Of a stretch of 51,000 bases of DNA, positions 14,801-26,645 are shown one piece after another. Each line of letters begins with the position of its first letter. The stretch's first letter is position 1. Source of the DNA: Neocallimastix lanati (nom. inval.) (lineage: Eukaryota; Neocallimastigomycota; Neocallimastigomycetes; Neocallimastigales; Neocallimastigaceae); the NCBI GenBank assembly GCA_016946835.1, contig JACVTC010000164.1, positions 145,001-196,000 of the forward strand, written 5' to 3'. Both the position numbers and the translations under genes were made by a program. The notes under the pieces are model-generated. The model was given only the letters and a program-made list of their open reading frames with translations. It ran no database searches and had not been told where the DNA came from.

Positions 14801-17280
14801 CATCATTACTATTATTATTTATTTATTTATTTATTTTTTTTTTTTATTTATAATTTATTTTTATTTTTAAATTTATATATTTATATTTAATTTTTATTAG
14901 TTTTTTATATTGATAAGCATATTAAAGTAGTTTTGAAAAAACAAAATTAAATCAATTTTAATTTTCTTATTCATATCTTGTTGAGAATAACGATTAATAG
15001 AAAATTAAACTATTAAAAATAATTAAAAAAAAGATGAAATAAATGAAATGAAATCATTAAAAATATATTTAATAAATATTTAATAATTAAATATTTAATA
15101 AATAAATAAATAAATAAAAAAATATATGTTATTATATAATAATAATAATAATAATTATTATTTTTATAAGTTAATAAATTTTTATTTGACATAAATTATT
15201 TAATTAATTATTTTAGATTATTTTTTTTTTATTTTATATAATTTAATTTTATTTTTTTTGTGTTTCATTTCCATAAATAGGATAGAATATTAAAAAAAAT
15301 TAAAAAAAAAATTTAAAAATCTATTCTTTTATGTATTTATTTATTTACTTAATTAATTATTTATTCATTTAATTAAATGATTAATTATTTATTATATATA
15401 AAATATGTAAAATATAATTTTTTTTTATATTAGTCAAATAATTTTATTTTTTGAGATTTAAAAATAACAATAATAATAATAAAAAAAAAAATAGATTATA
15501 ATTTAAACTTTATTAAGTAGAATGATGACCGTTTAAATTATTTTTTTTTTATATTATTATTTTCTTTATTTAATACTACTAATAATTAATAGCTAATAGT
15601 TGAAAGTAAAAAAAAAAAAATAATAAATTAACTTTATTAGAATATAAAACATAAAAAAATATATATATATATATATTTTTTACATATATAGGTATATAGA
15701 TAGGTATCTTTTATATTTTTTTATTTATTATACTTTATAATATAATAAGATTTTTTTTTCACCTAAATACATAAAAAAAAAAAAAAAAAAAAAAAAGAAA
15801 AAAAAAAGAAAAAAGAAAAAAGAAATAAAGAGGAATAGGAGATGGATAGTGATGAACAACTTTAATTTCTATATTATTATGATTATTTATGATGGTTGGT
15901 TAATATTAATATTATTGGAATTATTATATTTAACTAGGATTCTTAACTATTATTATTTAATTTCTACTATTATTTAATTATTATTATTATTATTATTATT
16001 ATTTTTTGTAATATTAATTATTTATTTATTTATTTGTTAAATGTTGGAATTTTATTTTATATTAATTGTATTTGTTCATTTTTATTCTAATAAACAATTT
16101 TTTTTTTAATTCCGAATAAAACTAAAACCCGGGTTGATATAATTCTATATCTATCCATCCATCTATCTATATAATTATTTCCCTTTTCCCTTTTCTTTTT
16201 ATTATACCTTTTTTTTTTTATTTCCCTATTATTATCATTATAATACTAATAATAATTATAATGATAATAAAATATTTTATTTTTAAATTTTAATAATAAT
16301 AATAATAATAATGTTATTGATATATTTTTATTTTTATTTTTTGTATTTTTGATAATTTTTAGATGAGAAATAGGTTTGATATAATATTATATCATTCCTA
16401 TATAAAAAAAAAAAAGTTAATTTTTAATGAAAAACAAAAAAGAACAAAACAAAACCAACAGAAAAGAATGACAAAAAAAACTTTTTTTTTTTTTTTTTAT
16501 TTTAATTTTTTTATATTAATTTTTAACCATCTATCATAAATATTTTAATATGTTAATACTTTACTATTAAATGATATATATATATATATATATTTTTTTT
16601 TGATTTTTTTGTTATTTTATTGTTTATGTTTATGTTTTATGTTTTATTATTATGTAATATTAAATATTTAATTCAATTATTTAATTTTTAATTTTTTAAT
16701 ATTTAGTATTCATTTATTTAATATTTAATATTGATTATTCATTTATTGATTATTCATTTATTTATTAATATAATTATTTATATTAATTATTAATCATTAT
16801 TTATTATGTATTAAAAAATGAGTTAATATTAAATTTCTTTTTATTCCTTATATATACCATGTATATATTGTATCATAAAAATATATATTAAAAAGAAATA
16901 CTCTGAAACCAAATACATTATGTTTAATTTTATATGATATATATATATTTTCTTATACTGGTCTTTTTTATTATTTAAATAAAAATAAAAATGATTATAT
17001 ACATAATAAATAATAAAAAAAAAAAAATAAAATAAAAGAAATATTTTTAATGTTTAATAATAATAATAAAGTAAATAAAAAACAAACAAACAAGAAAAGA
17101 AACCAAAATGTTTTATAATTATGTATTATATTCATTATATATATATATATATATTTTTTTTTTAATATTGAATGTTGTTGGTAGAATATACAATCGTTCA
17201 TTTAAAATAAAATAAATTATAATATAATTATTAGAGTAATTCTGTAAAAAAAAAAAAATTTTTTTTTGGTATTTCCTTTT

Positions 17281-17322
<42 letters not shown>

Positions 17323-17580
17323 GTTATTTAATTTGTTCAATCTTTGTAAATAAATGTCATTACTAAATATTACTAAATATTATTTGGTTGGTTGATTTTT
17401 ATAATATTTATATATCTATATATTATTCCTTAAAATGTTACTTTTTTTTTTTTTTAATTTGTTTTGTTTTTGTTTTTTGTATATATATATGCAATTTTTT
17501 TCTGTTGTATTAATCATTATTATTTTCTTTTTATCTATTATAATTTTTGATATAAATATTCCTTTCTTTCTATATATCTT

Positions 17581-17626
17581 AGTAATCTTGTATATATATA
17601 TATATGTATATATATACAAGATTACT
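17581..17626. repeat. 46-bp near-perfect palindrome
   Basis: AGTAATCTTG followed by alternating TA reads the same on the other strand, ending CAAGATTACT. Of the 23 base pairs around the centre (17603/17604), only one, 17601 against 17606, is not Watson-Crick. The outer ten base pairs are non-repetitive sequence, so this is not merely an AT dinucleotide run. It could extrude as a cruciform or fold as a hairpin in RNA. Confidence 0.85.
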
Positions 17627-18330
17627 TATACATATATTATAAAATATTTATTTTAAATCTTTTTGTATACTAATTTTTAAACTTATTATTGTCATTTTAA
17701 ATTAATAGTTAACATTTTTCTTTGATCTATTCTTTTTTCAGTTTTTTTTTTTTTTTTTTTTTTGTATTATTATTGTTATTATTGTTATTATTAATTTTAT
17801 TAAAATTTCTATTTATTATCATTCATTTTATTATTATTATTAGTTAGGTATTAATCATATTAATCATATATTAAATATACAAAAAAAAATGTTTAAATTA
17901 TTAAATTTATTATATTATCTATATTATCTGTTGCTTCACTTTGTATTTTAAAAAAATAGTAAAATTTTAAATAATAAAATAATAAAATATTGAAATACAA
18001 TAAAACATAAATAATAATAAAATAAAATAATAATAAAAAAAAGAATCTTCTATGAAATTAGGCAATAGGTCATTTAATAGTCCAGAGAGTAGTACGAATA
18101 ATTGTCATACAAAGTAATAAAAATGTGATAAAACTATCTAATATAAAAAAAAAAAATCAATTAATCTAATTAAATTTATATTTATATATATATATATTTA
18201 TTACATGAAAATAAAAAATACAAAAAAAATTAAAAAATACAAAAAAAAAAAAAAAAATACAAAAAAATAAAAAAAAAGTATAATCAATAAAATTATTTAT
18301 TATTATTATTATTTTTTTTTTAGTATTTTG

Positions 18331-18363
<33 letters not shown>

Positions 18364-19199
18364 TCATCCATTGGTCCAGTGGTCAATGGTCAGTCCTAAA
18401 AGAGGAAAAGTATTACAAAAAGTAATATAAAAAGTAAATATTTTTATTATTTTTATGGATATATATATGATATATATTTAAATATATATATTTTATTACT
18501 ATATATATATCTAATAAGTAAATTATTGATCAGTTCAATTTTGTCCTAATGTTACTTATACAAAAAAAAAAAAAAAGATCTTCTGGTAATTTAAAAATTC
18601 TATGGTATTGTTCGTATATACAGGATAATCCTATTGAAATATATTAATTATAATGAGAAAGGAAAAAAAAAAGAAATAGATATTTAATATAGAATTTTAT
18701 TTATTAATAATAATTGAAACAGAGGGAGAGGAATTTTTTTTTTTTTAGTTAGAATGAGAATATTTTAAAAAATAAAATAATAGTTATCTATAATATTATT
18801 TTATTATATTTCATTGTTTTTTTTTTTAATTATATTATAGAGTATCAAAATTATGAAGATTAGTTTTTTATTTTATTTTTTTTAAAAAAAAAAGATATTG
18901 CCAATTATAATTTATCAACAAAAACGATGAGTAGTACTATAAATCTTTTATATATATATTATAAATAAAATAAAAAAAAAAAAAGAGAGAGAGAAAGAGA
19001 GAGAAAAAGATAGGAGATTGTAATGGACTATACTCATTTTTTTTCTTCTAAAATCAAAAATAACTTTTTTTTTTTTTTTTTTTCATTTTTTTTTTATATA
19101 GTTATTATTTATTTAAATATTAAGAAATATTTTTTAAAAAAAATTTTTATTATTTTATCAGTTATAGAATACTTTAAAATATAACATAATAAATAATAC

Positions 19200-19600
19200 A
19201 TAATAAATAAATAATAATAAATAAATAATAATAAATTATAAATAAATATATAAATAATAAATAATTGAATAATAAATAATTGAATATTGAATAATAATAA
19301 TAAAAAGAGTATTTATTAATAAATAATAAATAATAAATAATAAATAATAAATAATTGAATAATAAATAATAAATAATTGAATAATAAATAATAAATAATT
19401 GAATAATAAATAATAAGTAATAAATAATAAATAATTGAATAATAAATAATTGAATATTGAATAATAATAATAAAAAGAGTATTTATTAATAAATAATAAA
19501 TAATAAATAATAAATAAATGAATATTAAATAATAATAATAAAAAGAGTATTTATTAATAAATAATAAATAATTGAATAATTGAATAATAAATGGTTATAA
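19200..19600. repeat. Imperfect AATAAATAATTG-type repeats with a larger embedded unit
   Basis: TAAATAA/TTGAATAA simple repeats. They enclose three copies of a more distinctive segment containing AAAAAGAGTATTTATTAAT at 19302, 19472 and 19540 (spacings 170 and 68 bp). The pattern suggests unequal exchange within a simple-repeat array. Confidence 0.75.
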
Positions 19601-22600
19601 ATGGTTATAAATAATATTTTATTATTTAATTATACTTAATATTTATTTTATATATTTTTAGTGAAATTAAAAAAAAAAAGATATAAAATAAAATTAATTA
19701 TAATTAAGGTAGTATATCATTATATACTATTTTTTCTATTCAATTTGATGAATAATCGATTACAGACTATTTTATTTTATTTTAATTTCAACTTTTTTAC
19801 AACTTTATTTTAAACTTTAATTTATTTTCAAAATCATATATTGCTTTAGTCTCCAATATATATCTAATTTAATTTTTTAATAGCTTTTTTGAAAGTGAAA
19901 AATTAATATATCTGTATTATACAAGTCATCTATGCAACCAACTTTTCTTTTTTTATTTTATATATTCTATAGATTAATATAATATATTTTCACTTTATAT
20001 AAAATTTCTATTGTATTATATTTTATTAATTTATTTTATTTTTTTTAAAAAAAATTTTTTTCAATTAATTTATATTTTAAAATACTATCTTAAGTTAAAT
20101 TATTAATATATTAAATATATTGAATCCTTATATTATTATATATTATAGTATATGGTAATACATTTTCTTTTATAGTACAACATTACCATTTCATTTGATG
20201 TGCAAATGAATTATATATTATCTTTTAAATGTAGAAAGTACACAAAATATATTGGACAATATAATTTCTTCAATAGATTATTATTATTTTTTTTTATCAT
20301 ACTATATTAAGAAAAAAAATTTTTTTTCTTTATATTTTATATTTTATTATTTGTCATTCAATTTTATTAATAAAATAAATTATTTAAAAAAATTATATTC
20401 TTTTTTTTTAGTAAGTATAATTTTAATATATTTATATTTGCATTCTAAATATTATAAAAAAAGTTTAATAATCCATTTATTTAAATTCAACACAAATAGA
20501 AAATAAATAGATTAAAATTATATTATCTCTTTATATTAAAAAAATATTTTAATTTCATTTTATATTATATTTTTATTACATTGATAATATAAGTAAAATA
20601 ATTCAAATAATAAAATTGCTTCATATTACTTAATAGGCTAGTGTTGGTTTTTATTTATTCATTTATATTTATATTTATATATATTTATATATATATTTTT
20701 TTTTAAATTTAAAATTTCTTTTAAGTGTCATCCATATATTAAAATATATTATTTTCTATTTAAAATTAAATAGATTTATATATTAACTTGTATAAGATAA
20801 ATATAGTTATTATTATTCCATCATTTCAATTTTTTTTTATATTTCTATATATATAAATATTGAAGTTAAACAATTGAATACTTTAAAAATAAAAAAATTA
20901 ATCATGTAATATATTAGAATTGATTATAATAAAATAGAATATAGGAATAAATGTATCAATAAATAAAAAATTTATTCAAACTCTATTTATTATAATAAAA
21001 ATTAAATTTATATTATTATATTTATATGTATTATATTATATATTAATATAATTAGAATGATTCTATGATTTTTTTTTTCTTTTTTTATTTTTATATTTTA
21101 TTGTATTTCTAATAAAAATGGGATGATGAATAATTAGAATATATAATAGAATGTATTTTTTTTTTTTTTTGTATTTTAGTATGGATTGATAAATAACTTT
21201 ACTCATCATATATTATAATATAATCTAATTAAATTATTATCTTATTACAAACAATTCTATTATTACGAAAATTAAATTAAAACCTATAGAAATCAATATA
21301 AAACATTATATATAGTAGAGTCAATTGAAATAAAAAAAAATAGTAAATGAAGTAAAGAAGAAAATTAAATAAATGAATAAATGAATAAATAAGTAGATAA
21401 ATATTTAAATTATTTTAAAATTTTATTTACAATCATCGTTATTAAAATAAAAAAAAAAAAAAAAGAAGAAAAAGAAAAAAAAAAAATTTATATATAAATA
21501 ATATTAAATTTCTCTTCTATTTTTTTTTTTTTTTTGTAATTTTTCAATTTTTTAAAATTTTATTTAATTTTATTTATAAATAGTAAAAATAAAAAGTTAA
21601 AAAATTCTATTCTTTTTTTTTTTTTTTTTTTTATAATTATAATATAATATTTATATATAAAATTTTATAATATTATAATAAATTCGTTTATTATTCTATT
21701 TCATTTTATAAATTTGTAGTATAGTAAAAATTTATTTTTAATTTTTTAAAAAACAAATATAAATAAAATAATTACATTTTTTTCGAAAATTTTTTTAACA
21801 GAAAAAAAAAAGAAAAGAAAAGAATTAATATATCCAAATTAAATATCATAATTTATTTTACTTGCATTTAAAAATATCAATTCAATTATTTAAAAATTCG
21901 TTTCATGATAATTTTTTTTAGAAAATTAATTCACTATAAAAAATAGTATATTTTTTTTTGATTTATAAAACCTTTTTAATACACAATATATATAATCAAT
22001 ATTAATGTAAATATTTAAAATATAATATAAGACCTTAAAAAATAATATTTAAAAAAATTATTTAGATTTATAGATATATAAAAACGAAGAAGAAAAAAAA
22101 ATAGTTATAGAAATAATATTAATATTTATTAATAATATTATTAATTATATAATGTAATTGCTAATAATGAAAATTTTAACTTATATTATAATTTATATAT
22201 ATATATTGAAACTTTTTATCCTATGAAAAAAATTTAAAATAATCATATTTAAAAGGAATCTGATATTAAAAGGTAATTTTTTTATAAATATTATAAAAAT
22301 AAGAAAGTTTAAGTTGAATAGAAAAAATTATATTTGACAAAAAAAGTTGAAATTAGAATGAAGCAATCGTTCAAGAGAATTGAAAATAAAGGAATAAAAT
22401 ATTATAGTTATTATTATGTTAATCATTATTTATTATATAACTATATCTTTATTCGTTTTCTAATTTTTTTAAACTACACAAAAAAAAAATTGAAATTGCA
22501 AAACAGATAGTATGGCAAAAATTTTTTGATATAAAGATAAAAATATAGTTATAGTATCATAGTTTTAAAGTTGAAAAATGGATTTAAAAAATTAATTTAA

Positions 22601-23586
22601 GCAATAAATTTTGTACTTGTATATTAGAATACATTGTAATATATAATAAATTAAAAAAATTTATAGATATATATAGTTAATATATTATAATATATGGCAA
22701 TAAAAATCTTAAAAATTTAAATTTAATTTGAGAAAAATTTAAAAAATTAATATTTAATAATAAGAATATTCTTAAAAATTATTATAAGAATGAATAATAA
22801 TGATAATAAAAAAACAATTTTCTATAATTAATAATTAATTAATTAATTAATATTTGATGAATAATAGAAATATTAAAAAATTTTTATAGTACAAAAAAAA
22901 TTTTTTTTATAATAAATATGTAACAATAAAATATTATGTACTATTTTTAATATATTTAAAACTAATATAATTATTGTGTTATAAATAATATTTATTTATA
23001 GATAAAAATTTGCTTGAAAGTAAAGAGTTTTGATAAAATTGGTCATTTATATAGCAAGAAGAGAAGAAAAAAACAAAATTTATACCAATATTTATTATTA
23101 TTGTGTATTAAATAAAAATATATATTTTTTATTTTAAACACAAATTTTTAATATTATTAAAGAAAGAAAGAAATAAAATTATTAATTATTATTAATAATT
23201 TTTATAAATAAACAAAATCTTTCCTTTTATAAAGAAAAATCATTTGTATTATAAAGAAAAAAAATTTTTTTTCAATGTACAATAGTTTATAAATTTGAAA
23301 AAAAATTGTATTATTTCTTTATAAAGGAAATTATTTAATGGTATTCATTAATTCAATTGTATTATAAAAAAGCAAACAAACAAGCCAACAAACAAAAACT
23401 CAAAGTTATATATATATATATTTTATAAATTTATATTAAATTTATATATAAATTTTTGTACAAAGTCAACTCATAATCATAATCTATATTTATTATTAGT
23501 TAATATTGTTCTTTTTTAATTTTTAAAAAAGAAAAAACATAAACGAACTTTTTTTTTATTTTTTTTGTAATAATAATTAAAAGAAA

Positions 23587-25149
23587 ATGTTATCAGCAGC
23601 CGATATTACAACTCTTGATAATCCTACCGGGACACTAACTAATCCAACTTTTCCAAATCCAAGTGGTTCAACAATTTGGGCTCCTACTTTTTATGATCCA
23701 TTCCAAGTAAAGCATAGACGTCGTACATCAAAGAAACAATTTAGTATTTTAGAAAAAGCATTTAATGAAAATCCAAAGCCAAATGCTGCTACTCGTAGAG
23801 ATTTAGCTGAAAAATTAAAGATGACCGTTCGTGGAGTACAAGTTTGGTTCCAAAATCGTAGAGCAAAGGCTAAGGCTCAAAAATTGAAGATGGCAAAAAA
23901 GAATGGTTCTAACGCAAGTTCTCCATCAGAAAGTGAAAAGAATTCAAGTAGTACTCCAAATGATACCACTACCGAAAATACCACTGAAACTGTAAATAAT
24001 AAGAATGAATCTACTGAAACTCTTACCACCACCGAAAAGACAGATGCATCCCCATCTGACACTAAGGAGTTAAAAGAAGAATCTAAAGCTAGTACTTTGG
24101 ACATGGATAATAAACTTAAATTAGAAAATAAAGAATACCCATACTTAAAAGATTCTTATTTCCAAGTTGATGGTGAAGTAGGTCAAGGTATGATTCCATA
24201 TTCTGAACCTTCATCAGATTATTTCTTTGATAAACAAGATCCAACTTTAAATCAAGGTTTTGGTACATCGACATTACAAACTGATTTCTATGGAGGTGCA
24301 ACACCAATAGGTGTGAATAGAAGAGGTAGAACCAATTCTTTACCAAATGTTTACAATTTAGGAATGTACGTTTCTCCACATCAATCATCCTTGGTTAGTC
24401 CATTAAACAAAACTATTCCGTTCCAAGGATTACATCAACATCCACAACCTTTCTCATTAATTGGTGGTCCAAAGTCTACCAGTGGTAGTTATTCTCCACA
24501 AAGTCTTCAATTCATAAGACAAAAATCTCCATATTCTCCAAATACCTTATTATATGCCCAAAAGTCTCAATCCTTACAAACCATGGGTCCTTCCAATGAT
24601 TCTTCTACTTCCTCTCCTACATTATCTGGTTCTGAAAAGGGTTCTCAAGCAAGATTTTCTGCTGGTCTTGCAAAACATCAAGATATCTTTTATTCAGGTA
24701 TTGATGGTGCAGGAATGAATGGTGGAAGAGGTTATGTTAATTATATGGTTTCACCAGGTATTGGTGAAAATATACCTAGCCCTCGTTCTACTACTAGTAA
24801 TGGTAATGTCTATTCTCCAAATTATCAAAATTATCTTCCAGATGTTTCTGCTCTAAATGGTATTAGACCAATAGATGATTCATTTGCATATCCATATAGT
24901 CTTAATCAACAAGCCATAAATAATCCATATGCCGGTAATATCCAAAGCTATGTACCAGAATTAAATGCCGCTGGTACTGGTGTATTACAAGGTATTCCCT
25001 CATATCCAACAGGATTCAATCCTGGAAGAAGAAATTCATGTCCACCAGAATTATTTACCTCTGTAAATAGTTTACCACTTTCATTAGATGAAAATTTAAC
25101 TAAACAGAAAGGTTTAGAAACTATTAAAGAAGATGAAAGTATAGAGTAA
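23587..25149 (+). CDS. Homeodomain transcription factor, 520 aa, single exon
   Basis: A nuclear DNA-binding regulator. The homeodomain spans about residues 40-99 and is the typical 60-residue (non-TALE) kind. Its recognition helix carries the invariant WFQNRRAK core: W87, F88, N90 and R92 correspond to homeodomain positions 48, 49, 51 and 53, and a basic RRR sits in the N-terminal arm at 44-46. After it come a Ser/Thr/Glu-rich acidic segment (about 107-165) and a long Pro/Ser/Asn/Gly/Tyr-rich, probably disordered tail. Two short motifs in the tail resemble each other, RTNSLP (Ser251) and RRNSCP (Ser484); both fit basophilic-kinase and 14-3-3 consensus forms (RxxSxP). The start is the first ATG of the frame, 16 residues before Trp31, preceded by A-rich sequence. 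Codon choice is visibly richer in C and G than in the neighbouring ankyrin genes, as expected for a conserved, well-expressed gene. The fungal orthologue (Pho2/Yox1/Phx1-like or other) cannot be named from sequence alone. AATAAA-like signals follow the stop near 25163. Confidence 0.9.
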   Translation: MLSAADITTLDNPTGTLTNPTFPNPSGSTIWAPTFYDPFQVKHRRRTSKKQFSILEKAFNENPKPNAATRRDLAEKLKMTVRGVQVWFQNRRAKAKAQKLKMAKKNGSNASSPSESEKNSSSTPNDTTTENTTETVNNKNESTETLTTTEKTDASPSDTKELKEESKASTLDMDNKLKLENKEYPYLKDSYFQVDGEVGQGMIPYSEPSSDYFFDKQDPTLNQGFGTSTLQTDFYGGATPIGVNRRGRTNSLPNVYNLGMYVSPHQSSLVSPLNKTIPFQGLHQHPQPFSLIGGPKSTSGSYSPQSLQFIRQKSPYSPNTLLYAQKSQSLQTMGPSNDSSTSSPTLSGSEKGSQARFSAGLAKHQDIFYSGIDGAGMNGGRGYVNYMVSPGIGENIPSPRSTTSNGNVYSPNYQNYLPDVSALNGIRPIDDSFAYPYSLNQQAINNPYAGNIQSYVPELNAAGTGVLQGIPSYPTGFNPGRRNSCPPELFTSVNSLPLSLDENLTKQKGLETIKEDESIE

Positions 25150-25270
25150 AATATGTATCTTATGAATAAAAATAAAAATATGAGAAAGAAGGGAATAAGA
25201 TGATGGATAAAAAAGAAAAAAAAAAAAAGAGAAGAAATATTATATATATATAATATAATTATATTTTTAT

Positions 25271-25301
<31 letters not shown>

Positions 25302-25725
25302 TTTTATTTTATTTTATTTTTATTTATTATTATTTAAAGGAGGGTAGCATTAAATTAAGTTTATGTAATATTTTATTTTTTTTTTTATCAATGCAACTAA
25401 GCTATATTAAATAACGATAATAAAAAATAAAAAAAAAAAAAAAAAATTAATCAAAATATAAAATTTAAACTCTAATATGAATAAATCACATAATATATAT
25501 TTTCATTTCTTTTCTTATTATTTCATTTCATTTCTTTTCTTTTATTAATTTTTTTTTTATTTTAATTGTTAATAACCAGTTTTATAATAGTATAACGTTT
25601 TATTTTAATATCGATTATATATATCTGAAAATTAATATATGTAATTTCTTATTTATGAGATATATATCTTGCACACTAACTTTTATTATTTTAATAATTT
25701 TCATATAATTTATTTAATCAAAAGT

Positions 25726-25758
<33 letters not shown>

Positions 25759-25855
25759 TAAAAAATTAAAAAAAAAATAAGAAAAAAAGATTGAAATTAT
25801 GAAAAAATCAAATACTTTGGATATTATTATTATATGAATAATTGTTTAAATTTAT

Positions 25856-25900
<45 letters not shown>
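25150..25900. other. Intergenic: 3' flank of the homeodomain gene and a 44-T tract
   Basis: Holds the likely 3' UTR of the homeodomain gene (AATAAA-type signals near 25163) and several poly(A)/poly(T) runs, ending in a T run of about 44 at 25857-25900 that directly abuts the LINE relic. No gene is visible. Confidence 0.7.
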
Positions 25901-25906
<6 letters not shown>

Positions 25907-25936
25907 TGTGCAACTATGGGTTATAAAACCAATGAA

Positions 25937-25948
25937 CTTCCAATCTCC
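25937..25948 (+). repeat. Target-site duplication, 5' copy
   Basis: CTTCCAATCTCC (AACTTCCAATCTCC if two preceding bases are counted) is repeated exactly at 26634-26645, immediately after the poly(A) tail of the inserted LINE. This is the product expected of target-primed reverse transcription. Confidence 0.85.
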
Positions 25949-26491
25949 AGCATACCTAGTTTTACACACTGGATACTTTTATGTCCTAAATTTGAAGAAT
26001 TTAGGCAACATTTCATTCCCTTTGTTGATGAAATTTTTATTAATTTTTCTCTTATTGTTCATGAGAAATCATTGAACATTCCTGATGATAAAGAGGAAGA
26101 TTTTGATGATAATATCAATTTTTACGTGCTGTGTCTCCTTCTTGGCGGAAATGCAGTATTTGAAATCTTAAAGATCGGCTCGGGGGAAAGAAGGCGATAT
26201 ATTAATAATATTTTTCAATCACCTTCGAACGAGTCTTCTTTCCCGATTTCATATTTTGTGGGGCTTGCGGAATTCCTTACTAACGTTATGCCTATTGTGA
26301 TTGGTGATTTTTACACCATGATCGATTTGTATAGTGTTAGACCTACCGTTGTCAAGAGTGTCGACGTCGTAACGATAAGGCAAAGAAGTAATTCTGATAC
26401 AGATTCGAATGATAATTTTCATCCACATGGAGTTATCTTCGATGAATGGGAAGAGTTAGAGGCCTTTTCGTCCTCGAATCTCATAACGTAG
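25949..26491 (+). pseudogene. C-terminal fragment of LINE pol protein (zinc-knuckle end)
   Basis: An open frame of 180 element-encoded codons; the frame stays open upstream to an ATG at 25916. The first 11 residues of the apparent ORF (from that ATG) are host-LINE sequence read out of its own frame, so the ORF start is an accident of the insertion. The recognisable parts are HWILLCPKFEEFR, with the His and Cys of the C-terminal LINE zinc knuckle, and VLCLLLGGNAVFEILKIG, FLTNVMP downstream. The tail is acidic and Ser-rich. Its codon use is richer in G and C than the flanks. It lacks reverse transcriptase and endonuclease domains and is not expected to be functional. Confidence 0.75.
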
Positions 26492-26589
26492 TTTTTTAAT
26501 ATTAATATAAAAAAAAAAAAAATTTCATGTATTTAAACTTCATGTATTTTTTAAAAAAAAAAATATTATTAAATAAAGTTTATTCCTAG

Positions 26590-26633
<44 letters not shown>
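25949..26633 (+). mobile_element. Short 5'-truncated LINE copy with 41-A tail, nested in the older LINE
   Basis: A 685-bp insertion bounded by a 12-bp (or 14-bp) duplication. It begins inside the C-terminal zinc-knuckle region of a LINE pol protein (FTHWILLCPKFEEFR), continues to a stop at 26491, then a short 3' UTR with AATAAAG near 26573, and ends in an uninterrupted run of 41 A (26593-26633). The long pure tail and intact frame indicate a recent insertion. Its protein differs from that of the host copy (MPIVIG against MPRAST after the shared FL.E/NxMP block), and so does its 3' UTR, so it belongs to a different LINE subfamily. Confidence 0.85.
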
Positions 26634-26635
<2 letters not shown>

Positions 26636-26645
26636 TCCAATCTCC
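26634..26645 (+). repeat. Target-site duplication, 3' copy
   Basis: An exact repeat of 25937-25948, directly following the poly(A) tail. The host LINE reading frame resumes from here (FQSPPNYSDP...). Confidence 0.85.

Noticed and set aside
18364-18400. GGTCCAGTGGTCAATGGTCAG resembles a tRNA D-arm and A box
   Set aside because: No B box, anticodon arm or acceptor pairing follows within 100 bp. It is at most a 5' tRNA fragment and probably chance.
20252-20506. 84-codon hydrophobic open frame
   Set aside because: It has random A/T composition with long F/I/Y/K runs, and no motif or coding bias.
23877-24388. Two minus-strand open frames of 75 and 90 codons inside the homeodomain gene
   Set aside because: They are antisense shadows of a clearly coding frame.
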